Shown here one piece after another: positions 23,190 through 36,400 of a DNA stretch of 64,000 bases. The stretch's first letter is position 1. Each line of letters begins with the position of its first letter. Position numbers and translations under genes: made by a program. Source of the DNA: Balaenoptera acutorostrata (taxonomy: Eukaryota; Chordata; Mammalia; Artiodactyla; Balaenopteridae); contig NC_080066.1 of the NCBI RefSeq assembly GCF_949987535.1, positions 96,112,413 through 96,176,412 on the forward strand, written 5' to 3'. Below the pieces are notes generated by a model. That model was not told the DNA's origin, ran no database searches, and was given only the letters and a program-made list of their open reading frames with translations.

Positions 23190-23515
23190 TGACTTCCATC
23201 TTGCCTACCCCGCCCCACCTCACCCCTCAGTGCCCTGGCTCTTGTGGAAACCAGCTGCCATGTGGTGAGTAGCCCTCTAGAGAGCTCCACATGGCAGGGA
23301 ACAGATGTCTGGCCAACAGCCCTGGCCCGCACCTGGCTTGCACCCTTCTGAGAATCCCTGAGCCAGAAGAGCCAGCTAAGCCACCAACTAAAACAGTGAT
23401 ATAAAAAAAAAAAAAAAAAACAGTGATATAATAAATGCCTACTGTTTTAAGCTGATAAATTTGGGGATAATTTGTTATGCAGCAATATAAAACTAACATA
23501 TTCATTAACTAAAAG
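23190..23515 (+). mobile_element. MLT1/MaLR-type LTR, right part
   Basis: This continues the LTR begun at 22385, resuming with TGACTTCCATCTTGCC directly after the retrocopy's target duplication. An A-run with a duplicated CAGTGATATA (23393-23430) interrupts its terminal part. Confidence 0.65.
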
Positions 23516-24165
23516 AATTAGGATATCAAACTATAAACAGTTTATTTGGTACAACCTTTCAGGGAGCTAATATGGCCATAACATCAAATTCCCCTACAAG
23601 TTCACACTTCCTTTGTCCTTGTAGTTCTGCCTCTAGAAAATCCACTAAAGCGGGGGAGGGGGGAGTGGGGGTGGGAAGCATGCGATGCTAAAAAAAGGAA
23701 TAGTTACAAGGATGTTCAGAGCAGCAATATTTATAATGGCAAAAAAATTGGTAGCAATTTATATATCTAATAGCAGGGGATTGAGTAACTAGATCATAGA
23801 ATTGCCTCTAACAGAACAGGTTGGAAACTATTAGTGAGTCTTGAAAGCAAAGTGACTTGCCATCAGCATTTGAAAAAATAAAGGTAAGTTTTGCTTCACA
23901 AGAAATTTTCATTTCGTGTTTGCATGTGTGTGTGTCATGAGGTTAAATGAATTTCTTACTCTGAGTCATGGTCCAAATTTTGAGAAACTCTGCAGTGTTG
24001 AAAAAAGATGTGTACAAAATTACTTAATGACACAAAAAGTATTCAAAATATAAGTTGCAAAATAGCACACATATGTTACAAAATGATCTGATCTCGTGAA
24101 AATCCAAAATAAGTAAATCTATATAAAAAGTGGGAAATACACCAAACATATCGTTTATACTTCTT

Positions 24166-24520
24166 TTTTTTTAATAAATTTATTTATTTATTTGTTTTTG
24201 GCTGCGCTGGGTCTTTGGTGCTGAGCGCAGGCTTTCTCTAGTTGCGGCGAGTGGGGGCTACTCTTCGTTGCGGTGCGCAGGCTTCTCATTGCGGTGGCTT
24301 CTCTTGTTGCAGAGCACAGGCTCTAGGCATGTGGGCTTCAGTAGTTGTGGCACGTAGGCTCAGTAGTTGTGGCTCGCGGGCTCTAGAGTGCAGGCTCAGT
24401 AGTTGTGGCACACGGGCTTAGTTGCTCTGCGGCATGTGGGATCTTCCTGGACCAGGGCTCAAACCCATGTCCCCTGCATTGGCAGATGGATTCTTAACCA
24501 CTGCACCACCAGGGAAGTCC
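24166..24520 (-). mobile_element. CHR-type SINE
   Basis: Full-length reverse copy with a perfect 14-bp target duplication CGTTTATACTTCTT at 24152-24165 and 24521-24534. Confidence 0.95.
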
Positions 24521-24611
24521 CGTTTATACTTCTTATATCTATATTTTAGAATTTTCTACAATGAACATGTCTTTTTAAAAACTTTTTTTATTGAAGTATT
24601 GATAGTATTTT

Positions 24612-24822
24612 TTTAAAAATATTTAATTTATTTATTTATTTGGGCCAGGTCTTAGTTGTGGCAAGTGAGCTCCTTAGTTGCGGCTCACCAGCTCCTTAGT
24701 TGTGGCATGCAAACTCTTAGTTGCAGCATGCATGTGGGATCTATTTCCCTGACCAGGGATCGAACCTGGGCCGCCTGCACTGGGAGCGTGGAGCCTTAAC
24801 CAATGTGCCACCAGGGAAGTCC
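24612..24822 (-). mobile_element. CHR-family SINE, truncated body
   Basis: Reverse copy starting in 'atttaatttatttatttattt' and ending CCACCAGGGAAGTCC. TGATAGT flanks it at 24600-24606 and 24823-24829. Confidence 0.88.
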
Positions 24823-24854
24823 TGATAGTTTTTTTTTTTTTTAATATTTATTTG

Positions 24855-25173
24855 GGGCCTCCCTGGTGGCGCAGTGGTTGAGAATCCACCTGCCAACGCA
24901 GGGGAGACAGGTTAGATCCCTGGTTGGGGAAGATCCCACATGCCGCGGAGCAACTAAGCCTGTGCACCACAACTACTGAGCCTGCATGCCACAACTACTG
25001 AAGCCCACGCGCCTACAGCCCGTGCTCCGCAACTAGAGAAGCCACCGCAATGAGAAGCCCGTGCACCACAACGGAGTAGCCCCCGCTCACCGCAACTAGA
25101 GAAAGCCCGCGTGCAGCAACGAAGACCCAACTCAGCCAAAAATAAATAAATAAAATAAATAAATTTTTAAAAA
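24855..25173 (+). mobile_element. CHR-type SINE inserted in another SINE
   Basis: Full-length plus copy from CCTCCCTGGTGGCGCAGTGG to an AATAAATAAATAAAATAAAT tail. The flanks AATATTTATTTGG and ATATATTTATTTGG are a diverged target duplication in the host SINE's A/T-rich end. Confidence 0.9.
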
Positions 25174-25324
25174 TATATATTTATTTGGCTGCAGTAGGGT
25201 CTTCGTTGTGGTGCATGGGTTCTTCGTTGTGGTGCACAGGCTTCTCTAGTTGTGGCGAGTGGGTTCTAGAGTGCGCAGGCTTAGTTGACCCACAGCATGT
25301 GGGATCTTAGTTCCCCGACCAGGT

Positions 25325-25632
25325 TTTTTTTTTTTTTTTTAAATTAATTAATTAATTAATTTTATTTTTGGCTGTCTTGGGTCTTCGTTTCCGTGCGAGG
25401 GCTTTCTCTAGTTGCAGCAAGTGGGGGCCACTCTTCATCGCGGTGCGCGGGCCTTTCACTATCGCGGCCTCTCTTGTTGCAGAGCACAGGCTCCAGACGC
25501 GCAGGCTCAGTAATTGTGGCTCACGGGCCTAGTTGCTCCGTGGCATGTGGGATCTTCCCAGACCAGGGCTTGAACCCGTGTCCCCTGCATTGGCAGGCAG
25601 ATTCTCAACCACTGCGCCACCAGGGAAGCCCC
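25325..25632 (-). mobile_element. CHR-type SINE inserted in another SINE
   Basis: Reverse copy with target duplication CCCGACCAGG (25315-25324) and CCCGACCAGG (25633-25642). It interrupts the host SINE's B-box region. Confidence 0.92.
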
Positions 25633-26090
25633 CCGACCAGGTATTGAACCCACAGTGTCCCCTGCATTGGAAGGTGGATTCTTAACCACTGGACCACTAG
25701 GGAAGTCCCTAAAGTATAGTTGATAGTTGATTTACAATGCTGTGTTAATTTCTGCTGTACAGCAAAGTGACTCAGTTATACACATATATACATTCTTTTT
25801 TATATTCTTTTCCATTATGGTTTATCCCAGGATATTGAATATAGTTCCCTGTGCTATACAGTGGGATCTTGTTGTTTATCCATTCTATATGTAATAGTTT
25901 GCATCTACTAACCCCAAACTCCCAGTCCATCCCTCTCCCACCCCCGCTTCCCCTTGGCAACCACAAGTCTGTTATATCTGCGAGTCTGTTTCTGTTAAAC
26001 TTATTTCTTGAATAATAATGATAGTAGTTTTTAAAGTTTTCTGAATAATTATATATTATATATAATTTTCTCAACTATGTTAAATATATA

Positions 26091-26430
26091 TGCATAGCCT
26101 GGTGGTGCAGTGGTTAATAATCCGCCTGCCAATGTAGGGGACATGGGTTCGAGCCCTGGTACGGGAAAATCCCACAGGCTGTGGAGCAACTAAGCCAGTG
26201 AGCCACAACAACTGAGCCTGCACTCTAGAGCCCGCGAGCCACAACTACTGAAGCCCGCATGCTGCAACTACTGAAGCCCATGCTCCTAGAGCCTGTACTC
26301 CGCAACAAGAGAAGCCACCACAATGAGAAGCCTGTGCACCACAATGAATGTGCCTGCTCGCCGCAACTAGAGAAAGCCCGCGTGCAGCAACAAAGACCCA
26401 AAGCAGCCAAAAATAAATAAATTTTTTTAA
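26091..26430 (+). mobile_element. CHR-type SINE
   Basis: Plus copy from GCCTGGTGGTGCAGTGG through a B box (GGTTCGAGCCCTGG) to an AAATAAATAAATTT tail. The extreme 5' end is diverged. Confidence 0.88.
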
Positions 26431-26585
26431 AAAATCATTAAAAAAAAAAGAATAGAAAGAAACTTGCCAGAATGCTAGCAGTGGTGGTTTTGTGTGGCAG
26501 GATTATGGGAATTTTTAAATGTTTTAGAAAATTTAGAAATGTTTCTAAAATGAACATGCTTTTCTTTTATTATAAAAATTTTTAA

Positions 26586-26710
26586 GGACTTACCTGGTGG
26601 TCCAGTGGTTAAGACTTCTGCTGCAGGGGGCACGGGTACCCTGGTGGGGGAACTAAGATCTCACATGCTGCGTGACGTGGCTGAAAAATTAAAAAACAAA
26701 AATAAAAACA
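26586..26710 (+). mobile_element. Short CHR-family SINE
   Basis: The head ACTTACCTGGTGGTCCAGTG is followed by a B-box region with a deletion (GGGTACCCTGG) and an A-rich tail. Confidence 0.8.
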
Positions 26711-26748
26711 AAAATCCTGTCTAGTTCTGATGGGGTCTGCCTGCTGCT

Positions 26749-26749
<1 letters not shown>

Positions 26750-26787
<38 letters not shown>

Positions 26788-27050
26788 TGGCTGTGTTGGG
26801 TCTTCGTTTCTGTGCGAGGGCTTTCTCTAGTTACGGCAAGTGGGGGCCACTCTTCATCGCGGTGCGCGGGCCTCTCATTATCACGGCCTCTCTTGTTGCG
26901 GAGCACAGGCTCCAGACACGCAGGCTCAGTAGTTGTGGCTCACGGGCCTAGTTGCTCCGTGGCATGTGGGATCTTCCCAGACCAGGGCTCGAACCGGTGT
27001 CCCCTGCATTGGCAGGCAGATTCTCAACCACTGCGCCACCAGGGAAGCCC
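26750..27050 (-). mobile_element. CHR-type SINE
   Basis: Reverse copy with an (ATTT)n tail of about nine units and target duplication CCTGCTGCTT at 26740-26749 and 27051-27060. Confidence 0.94.
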
Positions 27051-27559
27051 CCTGCTGCTTATTTTATCCCACCACTGGACCCAGGCCAGGCCAGGCCAGG
27101 AGAGCAGGGCAGACACCCTTGCCTCTGCCCAGGCCTGCACCCTCTTTATTTCCCCACCATGATATGACCCTGTGGTCCTGGTGGTTTTTCTTCACATCTT
27201 ATCTTGAAACTTGAGTTCCCTTATCTTGGGCAAACTTACTGATGAATAGTGACACTCGCAGGTCAATGCTGAGATGGAAGAATGTAAATAAGGAGGCTTA
27301 CACTGTAAATAATGGGCATAACTCATTTGTGTACCATCGAGCTTCACTGGGGCCATGTTGTGTGCTCATGCAGAATCTCACCAACCCCCAGTTTACAGAT
27401 GAGGAAATATGCTCAGAGAGGCCCCATGCATGAACCTGTCTGTGTTCCTGTGTAGGCATTCATGAAGTTTGCATATTCCAATCCATCGCCAAGTTCTGTT
27501 AAATATTACCCCCTAAATAGCTCTCCAATCTGTCCACTTCTCACTATCACCAATGCTAC

Positions 27560-28060
27560 CTCCCCCAGTCAAGCCCTACAGCAATGGCCTCCCAACCGAC
27601 CTCCAGGACTTCTGTGCCCTCTGATCCTCTCTGTAGTCAATAGCTAAGGCGATATTTTGGAAATTTAAATCTGAACTCGTCAGTCTACCCAACCACCCTT
27701 GCTTAAGATTTTGCAGTTACTCCCAACGCTCTTAGGATAGAGACAAAACTCCTTAACATGGTTGACAGGGCCCTATGTAGATACCTCCACCCTGTCTGCC
27801 TCATGGCTCGCTTTTGCCTCCCTCATCTCTTTGTTCCACCTCCACTGACCTTCTCTAGTCCCTTGTACTCACCCTCTTTCTCCTGTCACAGGGCCTTTGC
27901 ATATGCTGTGCCTTCTGCCAATTCCACTCCTGCTGGCCCCTGTACCTAGTTAACTCCTACTCATCCTTCAGAACTCAGTCCAAATGTTACCGCTTGCTAG
28001 GTCACACCCACACTGGACATTCTATATCTCCTCTTACCTTTTCTTCAGATCATTAAATAC
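27560..28060 (-). mobile_element. L2-type LINE fragment
   Basis: The text reads like a reversed L2 3' region: 'aggatagagacaaaactccttaacatgg', 'gggccctatgtag', 'cagggcctttgcatatgctgt' and 'tcatccttcagaactcag'. L2 assignment is from memory of these phrases. Confidence 0.75.
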
Positions 28061-29315
28061 AGTTGCAGTTTTACATTTATTTGATTAGTTGGTTAATGTT
28101 TGTTTATTTTTACACTAGACTGTAAGTTCCATGAAAACAGACTGTGTCTTTTTTGGATCACCAATCACTAGTACTGAGTATAATATTTGGCCTACGAGAA
28201 GAGCTCATAAAATCTTTGTTAAATGAATGAGTTAATGAATGAACAAAACCCATAGACTCTTCTGATCTGGTTCCTTTTCCTGAAAGGGCTCCCAAACGCT
28301 TCAGAAGACAGAAATGGAAGAGGGAGGGAACAACCATAATAATGCCTATCACAGAATATAACAGGTCATCAAGGTAAGAGCTGAGTCTACAGGCTGTATT
28401 TTAGAGGCCTCCCTACCCCCTTCTTATTGCCACCTTCTTCCAAAGAGGACCAGGAAGGAAGCCACTGCAGAGAAATTCCAGGTCCAGCCTTTGACGGACA
28501 GAGCCTCACGAGGAAGGCAGGGAGGATGAGAAGGCAAAGAAAGGAAGGGAAGGGATGTCTATTGAGAAGGGACTCTGTTTTGGATATCAGGCTGAATGTT
28601 TACATACATCATCTCATTTAATCCTCTCCAAAACCCCATTTTGCAGATGAGAAAACAGACTCAGATTGTGAAATTTGAGGGTTATTAAACCAATACAGGG
28701 CAAAGCTGGGTTTGAACTGGGATCTGTCAGCCTTCCTCTGAAGCCTGGGCTTTTCCAGGCTACCATCCTGGCCTCCAGCCCTCAAACATCTCCCTCACCC
28801 TGTTAACTTAGGGCCTAAAATTTCATCATTAAAGACTCATCCATTGGCCTGTGTCTAAAACTCTTTTAGGAGTCAGTGTATGAAGTTGATACTTTGGAAA
28901 CAGAAACTCAGCATCATAAAGGCAACCACTACAAGACCTAAAAAGAAATACATAAAAGAAAAACAAAGAAATACATAAACAAAAATTAGAATATGCAAAG
29001 GAAAGGGGATGAGGGAGCATGAGTGAGGGAGTTAAATCTCTCATCGTTCATACTGAGGAGAGAAGAGATACTGTCTAAAATGGACAAATTTATGATATTA
29101 CACAAAGGGATAATGGTGATCGCAGGAGAACTAAAAGCAGAAGCTGTTGGTTGGGTTCCCTCTAGGGAGTGGAACTGGGGAGAAGAGAGACACTTTCATT
29201 TTTTATTTGTCCTTCTGAGCTGTTCATTAAAAAAAAAAAATTATAGTAGTATTCTGTTGTGTAACTTTTCTAAAAAGTTTTGAAATTTTTGTTACAAAAG
29301 ACTAAACAAACAAAC
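28060..29315. other. Intergenic DNA
   Basis: A MIR-like fragment ('aaaaccccattttgcagatgagaaaac') lies at 28610-28720. The rest shows no recognised feature. Confidence 0.45.
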
Positions 29316-29333
29316 AAAAACACCCTTCCTTTA

Positions 29334-29622
29334 TTTATTTATTTTGTAATTTATTTATTTTTGGCTGTGTTGGGTCTTCGTTGCTGTGCGCAGGCTTTCT
29401 CTAGTTGCGGTGAGCGGGGGCTACTCTTCGTTGCAGTGTGTGGACTTGTTGCAGTGGCTTCTCTTGTTGCGGAGCACGGACTCTAGGCAAGCGAGCTTCA
29501 GTAGTTGTGACACGCGGGCTTAGTTGCTCCGCAGCATGTGGGATCTTTCCGGACCAGGGCTCAAACCCGTCTCCCCTGCCTTGGCAGGCGGATTCTTAAC
29601 CACTGCGCCACCAGGGAAGTCC
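29334..29622 (-). mobile_element. CHR-type SINE
   Basis: Reverse copy with an 18-bp perfect target duplication AAAAACACCCTTCCTTTA at 29316-29333 and 29623-29640. This is the cleanest insertion in the window. Confidence 0.96.
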
Positions 29623-30452
29623 AAAAACACCCTTCCTTTAGAACGCAAGTATGCCTAGAAGTAATAGTCCTTGACAGCTGGGTAAATGTTAGGTCTGCAG
29701 GGTTCCTCTGTGTCAGGAAGGACGTGAGTCAGGGGAGGGTCATGTGATGATAAACATGGCTTCCTAAGCAGTTGCCTCTGGGAAATGGGCTTGGGAGAAA
29801 AGCTCGCCTTTGCAAACATACAGGGCCAGGGTAGTGCCTCTTCCCTCACATCCCTAAAGGCAGCTCACACTCAGACACAGAGGATACTGACCCCATTAGG
29901 GCCAGAGATAACCACCCCTCTAATTATCCCTGAGGCGACTCTGCCGTCAGCAGCACCACTCTCTGAGCAGGAGCCCTTGCCAGCCAGGGACCCTACTCCT
30001 GCAGGATCCGTGTGACCGCAGCTTCTGGGGGCCCAGGTGGATCTAGGCCAGGAAAGTGAGATGCTGAGGGCTCTCAGGTGAGTATGACTCGGGTCAGAGC
30101 CCCGCATCCCTCAGGACCCTCTTCTGAGGGCCTCTTCCTCCTCCGGAGGCATGGCATCCTCTTGACCTTTGCTTGGTATATCACTCGGTCCCAGCAGCTG
30201 CAGAAAGGGTGGCCGGGGCACGGCTCAGGAGTGCCACTCACTAGCAGCCAGGAGCCAAAAGACTGGCATTCCCAGCACTAGCCAAAGGCCTGTTGATCTT
30301 TGACCCCCACCACTGCAGGAGCTTTGGCCCTCCCTCCTGCCCGCCTTCCTTTCTTCCCTGCTGGCCTCGCCCTCTGTTCTGTCTCCTCATTCCCTGGCTC
30401 TCTTGCTCTGACTGGCAGTTTTTCCCAGCTCCTTGACCAAACCAATCCTTCC

Positions 30453-30701
30453 ATGCTGTCTTCAAGCCCTGCTTCCTGCACGTCTCCCAACCCGGACAAG
30501 GAGAATCCAAGTAAGAAGGTCCAGTGGGCTTCTGGGAGGAGGAGGACGTCATCCACAGACTCAAAGTCCCAGTCCGACCCCTCCAAAGCATCCAGGTCCC
30601 GGAAACTCAGCCGGCTGACGGTGAAGTATGACCGGGGGCAGCTCCAGAGATGGCTGGAGATGGAGCAGTGGGTGGACGCCCAGGTTCAGGATCTCTTCCA
30701 G
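30453..30701 (+). CDS. PPP1R14D: PPP1R14D coding exon 1
   Basis: The exon encodes 83 residues, from MLSSSPASC to the [10 protein letters not shown] end of the first half of the PP1-inhibitory domain. The donor is TTCCAG|GTGGGT. It includes the phospho-acceptor Thr56. Confidence 0.96.
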
Positions 30702-33376
30702 GTGGGTAAGACACCGCGGGCCGGGGGACCGGGAGAGAGCCTGCTCTGAGGCCTCAGAAGGAGCTGGAGGGCAGATGAGACATGCTCCCATGGAGACAAC
30801 GTTTTTCCCCACAGGTGAAGCATGGGTTTGCAGTCCTGAAATCTGCCTCCCTCTGGTCTGGGCTCTGCCTCGCACTCTCTACATAATCTGGGGCAGGTCT
30901 TTTAACATCCCTGAGACTTAGTTTCCTAATCTATAAAATGGGGCTATCAATGCCTGTCGTATCCCTTTTGTAGGACTTTTTGAGGCTCAGATGAGATAGT
31001 AGAGGAGTTATTTTTCTTTATTTTATGTCTTTATTTACTTTCAACTTCAACACACATACACGTCTAGAGCGACATTGTTCATTCCTGTAGCTGTCAGCCA
31101 TGTGTAGCTATTTAACTTTAAACTGATGAAAATTAAATTAAAAGGTCAGTTCTTCAGTCACACTAGCCACACTTCAAGTGCCTCATACATCCAGGTGGCT
31201 AGTGGCTACCAAGTTGCCAGCACAGATACAGAACATTTCCCTCATCTCAGAACAGATAGTGCTGGACTAGAATGTCAAAGTGACCAATAGCGAACGCTAA
31301 TACCAGCACCTGACCTAGCCTTGGCCCTGGCTCTGACTGACTCCCCTCAACCCCACCCTGGGAGAGTAGCCCTTTTTTTTTTTACCTAGATACCTCCTAA
31401 TCGGGATCCTAATGTAGTAACAAATGCTGCTCCAACAACAAGAATAACATTTTGAGCACTTAACTCTGCGCTAGGCACAGTGCCCAGCACCTGACTTGTG
31501 TTATTTCATTCAGCCCTCCCCACAAGTCCATTAGGTAGGTACGGTTTACCGTGGAGGAAGTGGAGGCTTAGAAATGTTGAGTAACTAGCCCAAGGTCACA
31601 CCACTAGGGAGCCCAGGGACCAGGAGCTGCAGCTGGGGCTCTGCCTGTAGCACCTGAGCGTTTATTCAAGCTGCTAGTGGTTCTCCACAACTGAAGTACT
31701 TCAGTAATAATCCGATGCCCCAGCTGCATTTCAACTGAATTTCAATCTACTAGGGTGGGGCCCAGGCACTGGTCTTTTTCATAAGCTCCACTGCTGATTG
31801 TAGCGTGTGGCTGGCGAGAGCCACGCACCAAGCCAGAGACCACAGTCCTCCTTGTCCACATGCCATGGTCCTTGTTTCTCTCCTTCCTTACTCAGGTCCT
31901 GTCTTTTCTTCTGGGGGCAGCAAGGGCTTGTGATTCTTCCAGGTAAGGTCTGTGTCAGTGGTCCTGTGGTTGGGGGCGGGGAAGAGTGATGCAGGTGGCC
32001 CAGGCTGTCTTGTGAGTCTCACTGTGTCATGTGTTGGTTTGGTCCAGGTGTTGACGGTGTCCCTGGCAGCATCCTGAGCCACTCGCAGAGGGGAGAGAGA
32101 TGCCCTAGAACTGGGAGCAGGACAGGCAAACTTTCTCGGCCTATGTGTACTCTCACCTTGCAGGACATCTCCACTGCCCTTCATTCCTGCCAGCACCCTC
32201 CCTCTCTGGATCAGTTTCAATTTCAGACTGTTGTGCCCTTGTATAAAAAGTCTCAAAAAAAAAAAAAAAGTCTCATATCTCAGACACCTCAGGGCAAAGA
32301 TCAAGGCAGGGGAAAAGCTGTAAAATAATGAGCTCATAACACTGGAAAACAGGACATGTGGGAGGACCGCTCCCAGGCAATGATTGTAATAAAATACCTG
32401 GTCTACAGTTGTCATGGCAATTGTCCAAAGGTGCCAGGTGGCAGTTCCTCTTCTAATCCCTGCCCTTTTCAGCAGGAAGCAGGCAAGTGGCTGGGGAAGG
32501 CCCAGGTGGCTGGTCATCTTGGGCAGAGGTTGAGGTAACCCAGTCTCCAGGCTTACCCTGCCTCAGTTCTTCCTTCTTAGAGCCCCTCTCCACCCACTGG
32601 GACTCCCCACCACATGCCCACCTTGGGTAGCACCACTGGGAATGGTTCCAGGAGTGGGTTGTGTCACTATTTGTTTAGTTTAGTGGGACCCAACCTTCCT
32701 TTGTTGGAGCACCCACCTCTTCTCACTGGGTGTGCAGCCTACTTTAGGGTCTTGTGAAAAGCCAAGTCTGGGTTCAACAAAACAAACTGACTTGGGGGCC
32801 TGGAGCTCCTGTTGTCCAGAAATGGAGTGTGGGTTTGGCTTCTAAGCAGGGACTTAAACACACATGAGTTTCTCCTATTTTAAGGAGACTCTTGTTTAAC
32901 AATATGCCCCCTTTTTGTTACCATCCCTATTTCCTGTCTCCTTTACAAGGCTCCTTAAAGGATTTGTACCAACTCAGAGGCTTTACCTACTTTTTCCTTT
33001 CCTATCACTATTCAAACCACTGGATTCTGACTTCTGTTCCCACCACTCTATTGAGACCTCTTGGCAAAGTCACCAATCACCACCTTGGGGCTGAATCTAG
33101 TGTACACATCAGCAGGGGACACTGTTGACCACCCCAGAGTTTTGAAACATTCCTTTCCTATAGCTTACATGATACCATGCATTTTGATGCAGCCCTTTTG
33201 ATGTGATGACATTTTAAGAAACAATCTATTAAACTTACAACTTTAAAAATGTATTGTCAGGAATTCCCTGGCGGTCCAGTGGTTAGGACTCGGAGCTTTC
33301 ACTGCCATGGGCCCAGGGTCGATCCCTGGTCAGGGAACTAAGATCCTGCAAGCAGTGAGACCAAAGGAAAAAAAAA

Positions 33377-33422
<46 letters not shown>

Positions 33423-36400
33423 TTATATATATATGGTCAATGAAATGTGAAACAAACATTTGTTAGCTAATCTCTGAACTTTACTCGATTGCTGGTTTCT
33501 ATGGCAGAGAGATCAGGAGTAAGGGGACAGAGTATGGAGTGGAGCTGAGAAAGGGGTCAAATCAGGCAGCATCTGTCAGGAAACCACCACATGTAATACA
33601 GAGTCACAAGATGACCATACTTGTTCACCTCGGTCAGAGTTGTTTGATATATCTGCTCATTTTCTGAAGATTCAAAAAATACTTGAGGGAAAGAATATTT
33701 TGGATTATGATTTGAGCACATATTCTCAATACCAGACTGCAGTGACAATCTGACGCTCAGTGATATACATACCCTATGTTCAGTATACGTAAAGTTAATG
33801 TCATAAATGATATAAAATGGTTTTGGGAGCAGGACTAATCCTTTTTTAGAGGTGGAGCGCTAATCATTAGAATGTATTTTTATTATTTGGCCCCAGGATC
33901 CACCTTCTGGGATTCCAATTACACATATGTTAGACCACTTGATATGGTCCTACAGGTCACCAAAGTTCTATGCTGTTCTTTTCTTTTCTACTAGTTTTTT
34001 TCTCTCCATGCTTCATTTTGGCTAGTTTATTTTGCTATTTCTTCAAGTTTAAATGGTATTTTTTTTCCTGTAGTGTCAAATATGCTTTTAATTCCATTCA
34101 GTAGAATTTTTCTTTAAAATATTTTATTTTTTCATCTCTAGATGCTTCACTTGGTTCTTTCTCATGTCTTCCATTTCTCTCATTACTATGTTCATGTTTT
34201 CCTCATTTGCTAATTCCATCATCTCTGTCATATCTGATCTGCTTCTATTAATTGATTTTTTCTCCTGCTTATAGGTCACATGTCCTGCTTCTTGGCATGA
34301 TTAGTGATTTTTTTATAGATTTATTTTTATTTAATTAATTAATTTATCTATTTTTGGCTGCATTGCGTCTTCCATTGCTGTGTGTGGGCTTTCTCTAGTT
34401 GCAGCGAGTGGGGCCTACTCTTCGTTGTAGTGCGAGGGCTTCTCATTGTGGTGGCTTCTCTTGTTGCGGAGCACAGGCGCTAGGTGCGCAGGCTTCAGTA
34501 GTTGTGGCACACGGGCTTCAGTAGTTGTGGCTCACGGGCTCTAGAGCACAGGCTCCATAGTTGTGACGCACGGGCTTAGTTGCTCCATGGCATGTGGGAT
34601 CTTCCCGGACCAGGGATCAAACCCGTGTCCCCTGCATTGGCAGGTGCATTCTTAACCACTGCGCCACCAGAGAAGCCCTGTGACTAGTGATTTTTGATTG
34701 GATGCTGGACATTGTGAATTTTACGTTGTTGGATTTTTTTTCTTCCTTTAGAGTGTTGGACTTTGTTCTAGGATGCAGTTTAGCTACTTGTGGTTCAGTT
34801 TGATCCTTCTGAAGCTTGTTAAGTTCTGTTGGGGTGAGTATAGAGTAGCCTTTAATCTAGGAAATAATTTACCCCCCAAGTAAAGCAGGGCCCTCCTGAG
34901 GTCTCTCCTGAATTCCTGTATGATTGGTGATGACTGTCCACTCTGAGTGGAAATTGATTTGTTTCAGTCCTCTGTGGGGTCTGGGAAGTGTTCATCTCTG
35001 TGCCCACAGTGCCTCATAGTACCTGGCTTTGTGAAATTTTACCCTGTGAATGTGTATCTTGTGTTCAGCAAAGACTCAGGAGAACCCTTATGCAGATTTC
35101 TGGAGGTCTCTTTCTTCATCACTCCCTCCTCTGCAGAACTCTGGCAACTTCCAGCCACCTCAGCCCCGAATTCTGGTATCTGTCATATCAATTTAGTATG
35201 ACCACTGTGCTCTGCTTGGGATCTCCCTCTCTGCTCTGTGGTCTGGAAATTGCCTCCAGGAAGAAATCCAGGACAATTATAGAATTTACCTCTTTCATTT
35301 CCTTTCTTTCCCAGGTAGTGCTGAGCTACGTGTGTGTAAAGTCTGAAAACACTTTTCATATATTTTTGTCCAGTTTTCTAGGTACTTATGTTGAGAGAAT
35401 AAATCCAGTCCTTGTTACTCCATCATCAGAAGTATAAACATCTTGTTAACTCCTATTCAGCCTTCAGGTCTCAGATTAGAGGTCACCTCTTCCTGGAAGC
35501 CTTCCTAAACCCCAGGCTTGGTTAGGTTCCCCTTCCATGTGCTCCCATAGTGTCTCATCAGAGGGCTTATTGCCCTGTATTATAACTGCCATTTGACTTG
35601 TCTGTATCCCTCAGGAGACTATAAGCTTTTCAAGGGCAAGATCATGTCTGTCTGTCTTTGCTGTTATGGCCCCATCACAATGCTTGGTGCATAGCATGCT
35701 CTCAATAAATATGCATTTAATGAATGAATGCTAAATCAGATGAGCTAGAAACCAAGGAAACAAAGGGGAAAGTCTAGAGTTTAGGGTGAAAGAACTAACT
35801 TAGAACCCTAGCACTGTTTATTTTTAAAATGGTATAGAAAGACCAAAACTGTTAACAGTGGTTACCCATTGGCAGTGGAAGGAATGAGAGGGTGAGGCAT
35901 CTTTTCTCTTTCTTTCTTTTCTTTTCTTTTTTTAAAATATTTTTAAATTAATTAATTAATTAATTTATGGCTGCATTGGGTCTTTGTTGCTGTGTGCGGA
36001 CTTTCATTGTGGCGGCTTCTTTCTTCGTAGAGCATGGGCTCCAGGTGCGCAGGCCTCAGTAGTTGTGGCTCGCGGGCTCTAGAGCGCAGGCTCAGTAGTT
36101 GTGGCGCGTGGGCTTAACCACTCCACGGAGTGTGGGATCTTCCCCAACCAGGGCTTGAACCTGTGTCCTCTGCATTGGCAGGTGGATTCTTAACCACTGC
36201 GCCACCAGGGAAGCCCTTTCTTTCTTTTCTAAATCAACTTTACTGAAGTCTAATGGCAGACAACAAAATTTGCCTGTTTTTGAAGTGTACATTTGAATGC
36301 ACTTCGCCATATATAACCACTACCCCATCAAGATATGGAACATTTCCACCATCCAAAAAGTTCTTCAAATAGCACTTACTTGTTTTTGTTTTTTTTTTAA

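Larger units (their letters stand above)
24829..25706 (-). mobile_element. Diverged CHR SINE hosting two later SINE insertions
   Basis: Pieces at 24829-24854, 25187-25324 and 25643-25706 read as one reverse SINE ending GGACCACTAGGGAAGTCC. They are separated by one plus-strand and one minus-strand SINE. Confidence 0.75.
24582..26085 (-). mobile_element. LINE-1 3' end (minus orientation), split by a SINE nest
   Basis: The poly-T and first bases of a reversed L1 3' end (TTTTTTTATTGAAGTAT) lie at 24583-24599. The element continues at about 25710 with AAGTATAGTTGATAG, 'ttgatttacaatgctgtg' and the typical 'gttccctgtgctatacagt' stretch up to about 26020. About 1.1 kb of SINE sequence separates the two parts. 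Confidence 0.85.

Noticed and set aside
26812..27162. Recurring open frames with text like '[24 protein letters not shown]' and '[12 protein letters not shown]' in many places
   Set aside because: They are translations of reverse-oriented CHR SINEs, repeated wherever a SINE lies, and not a protein family.
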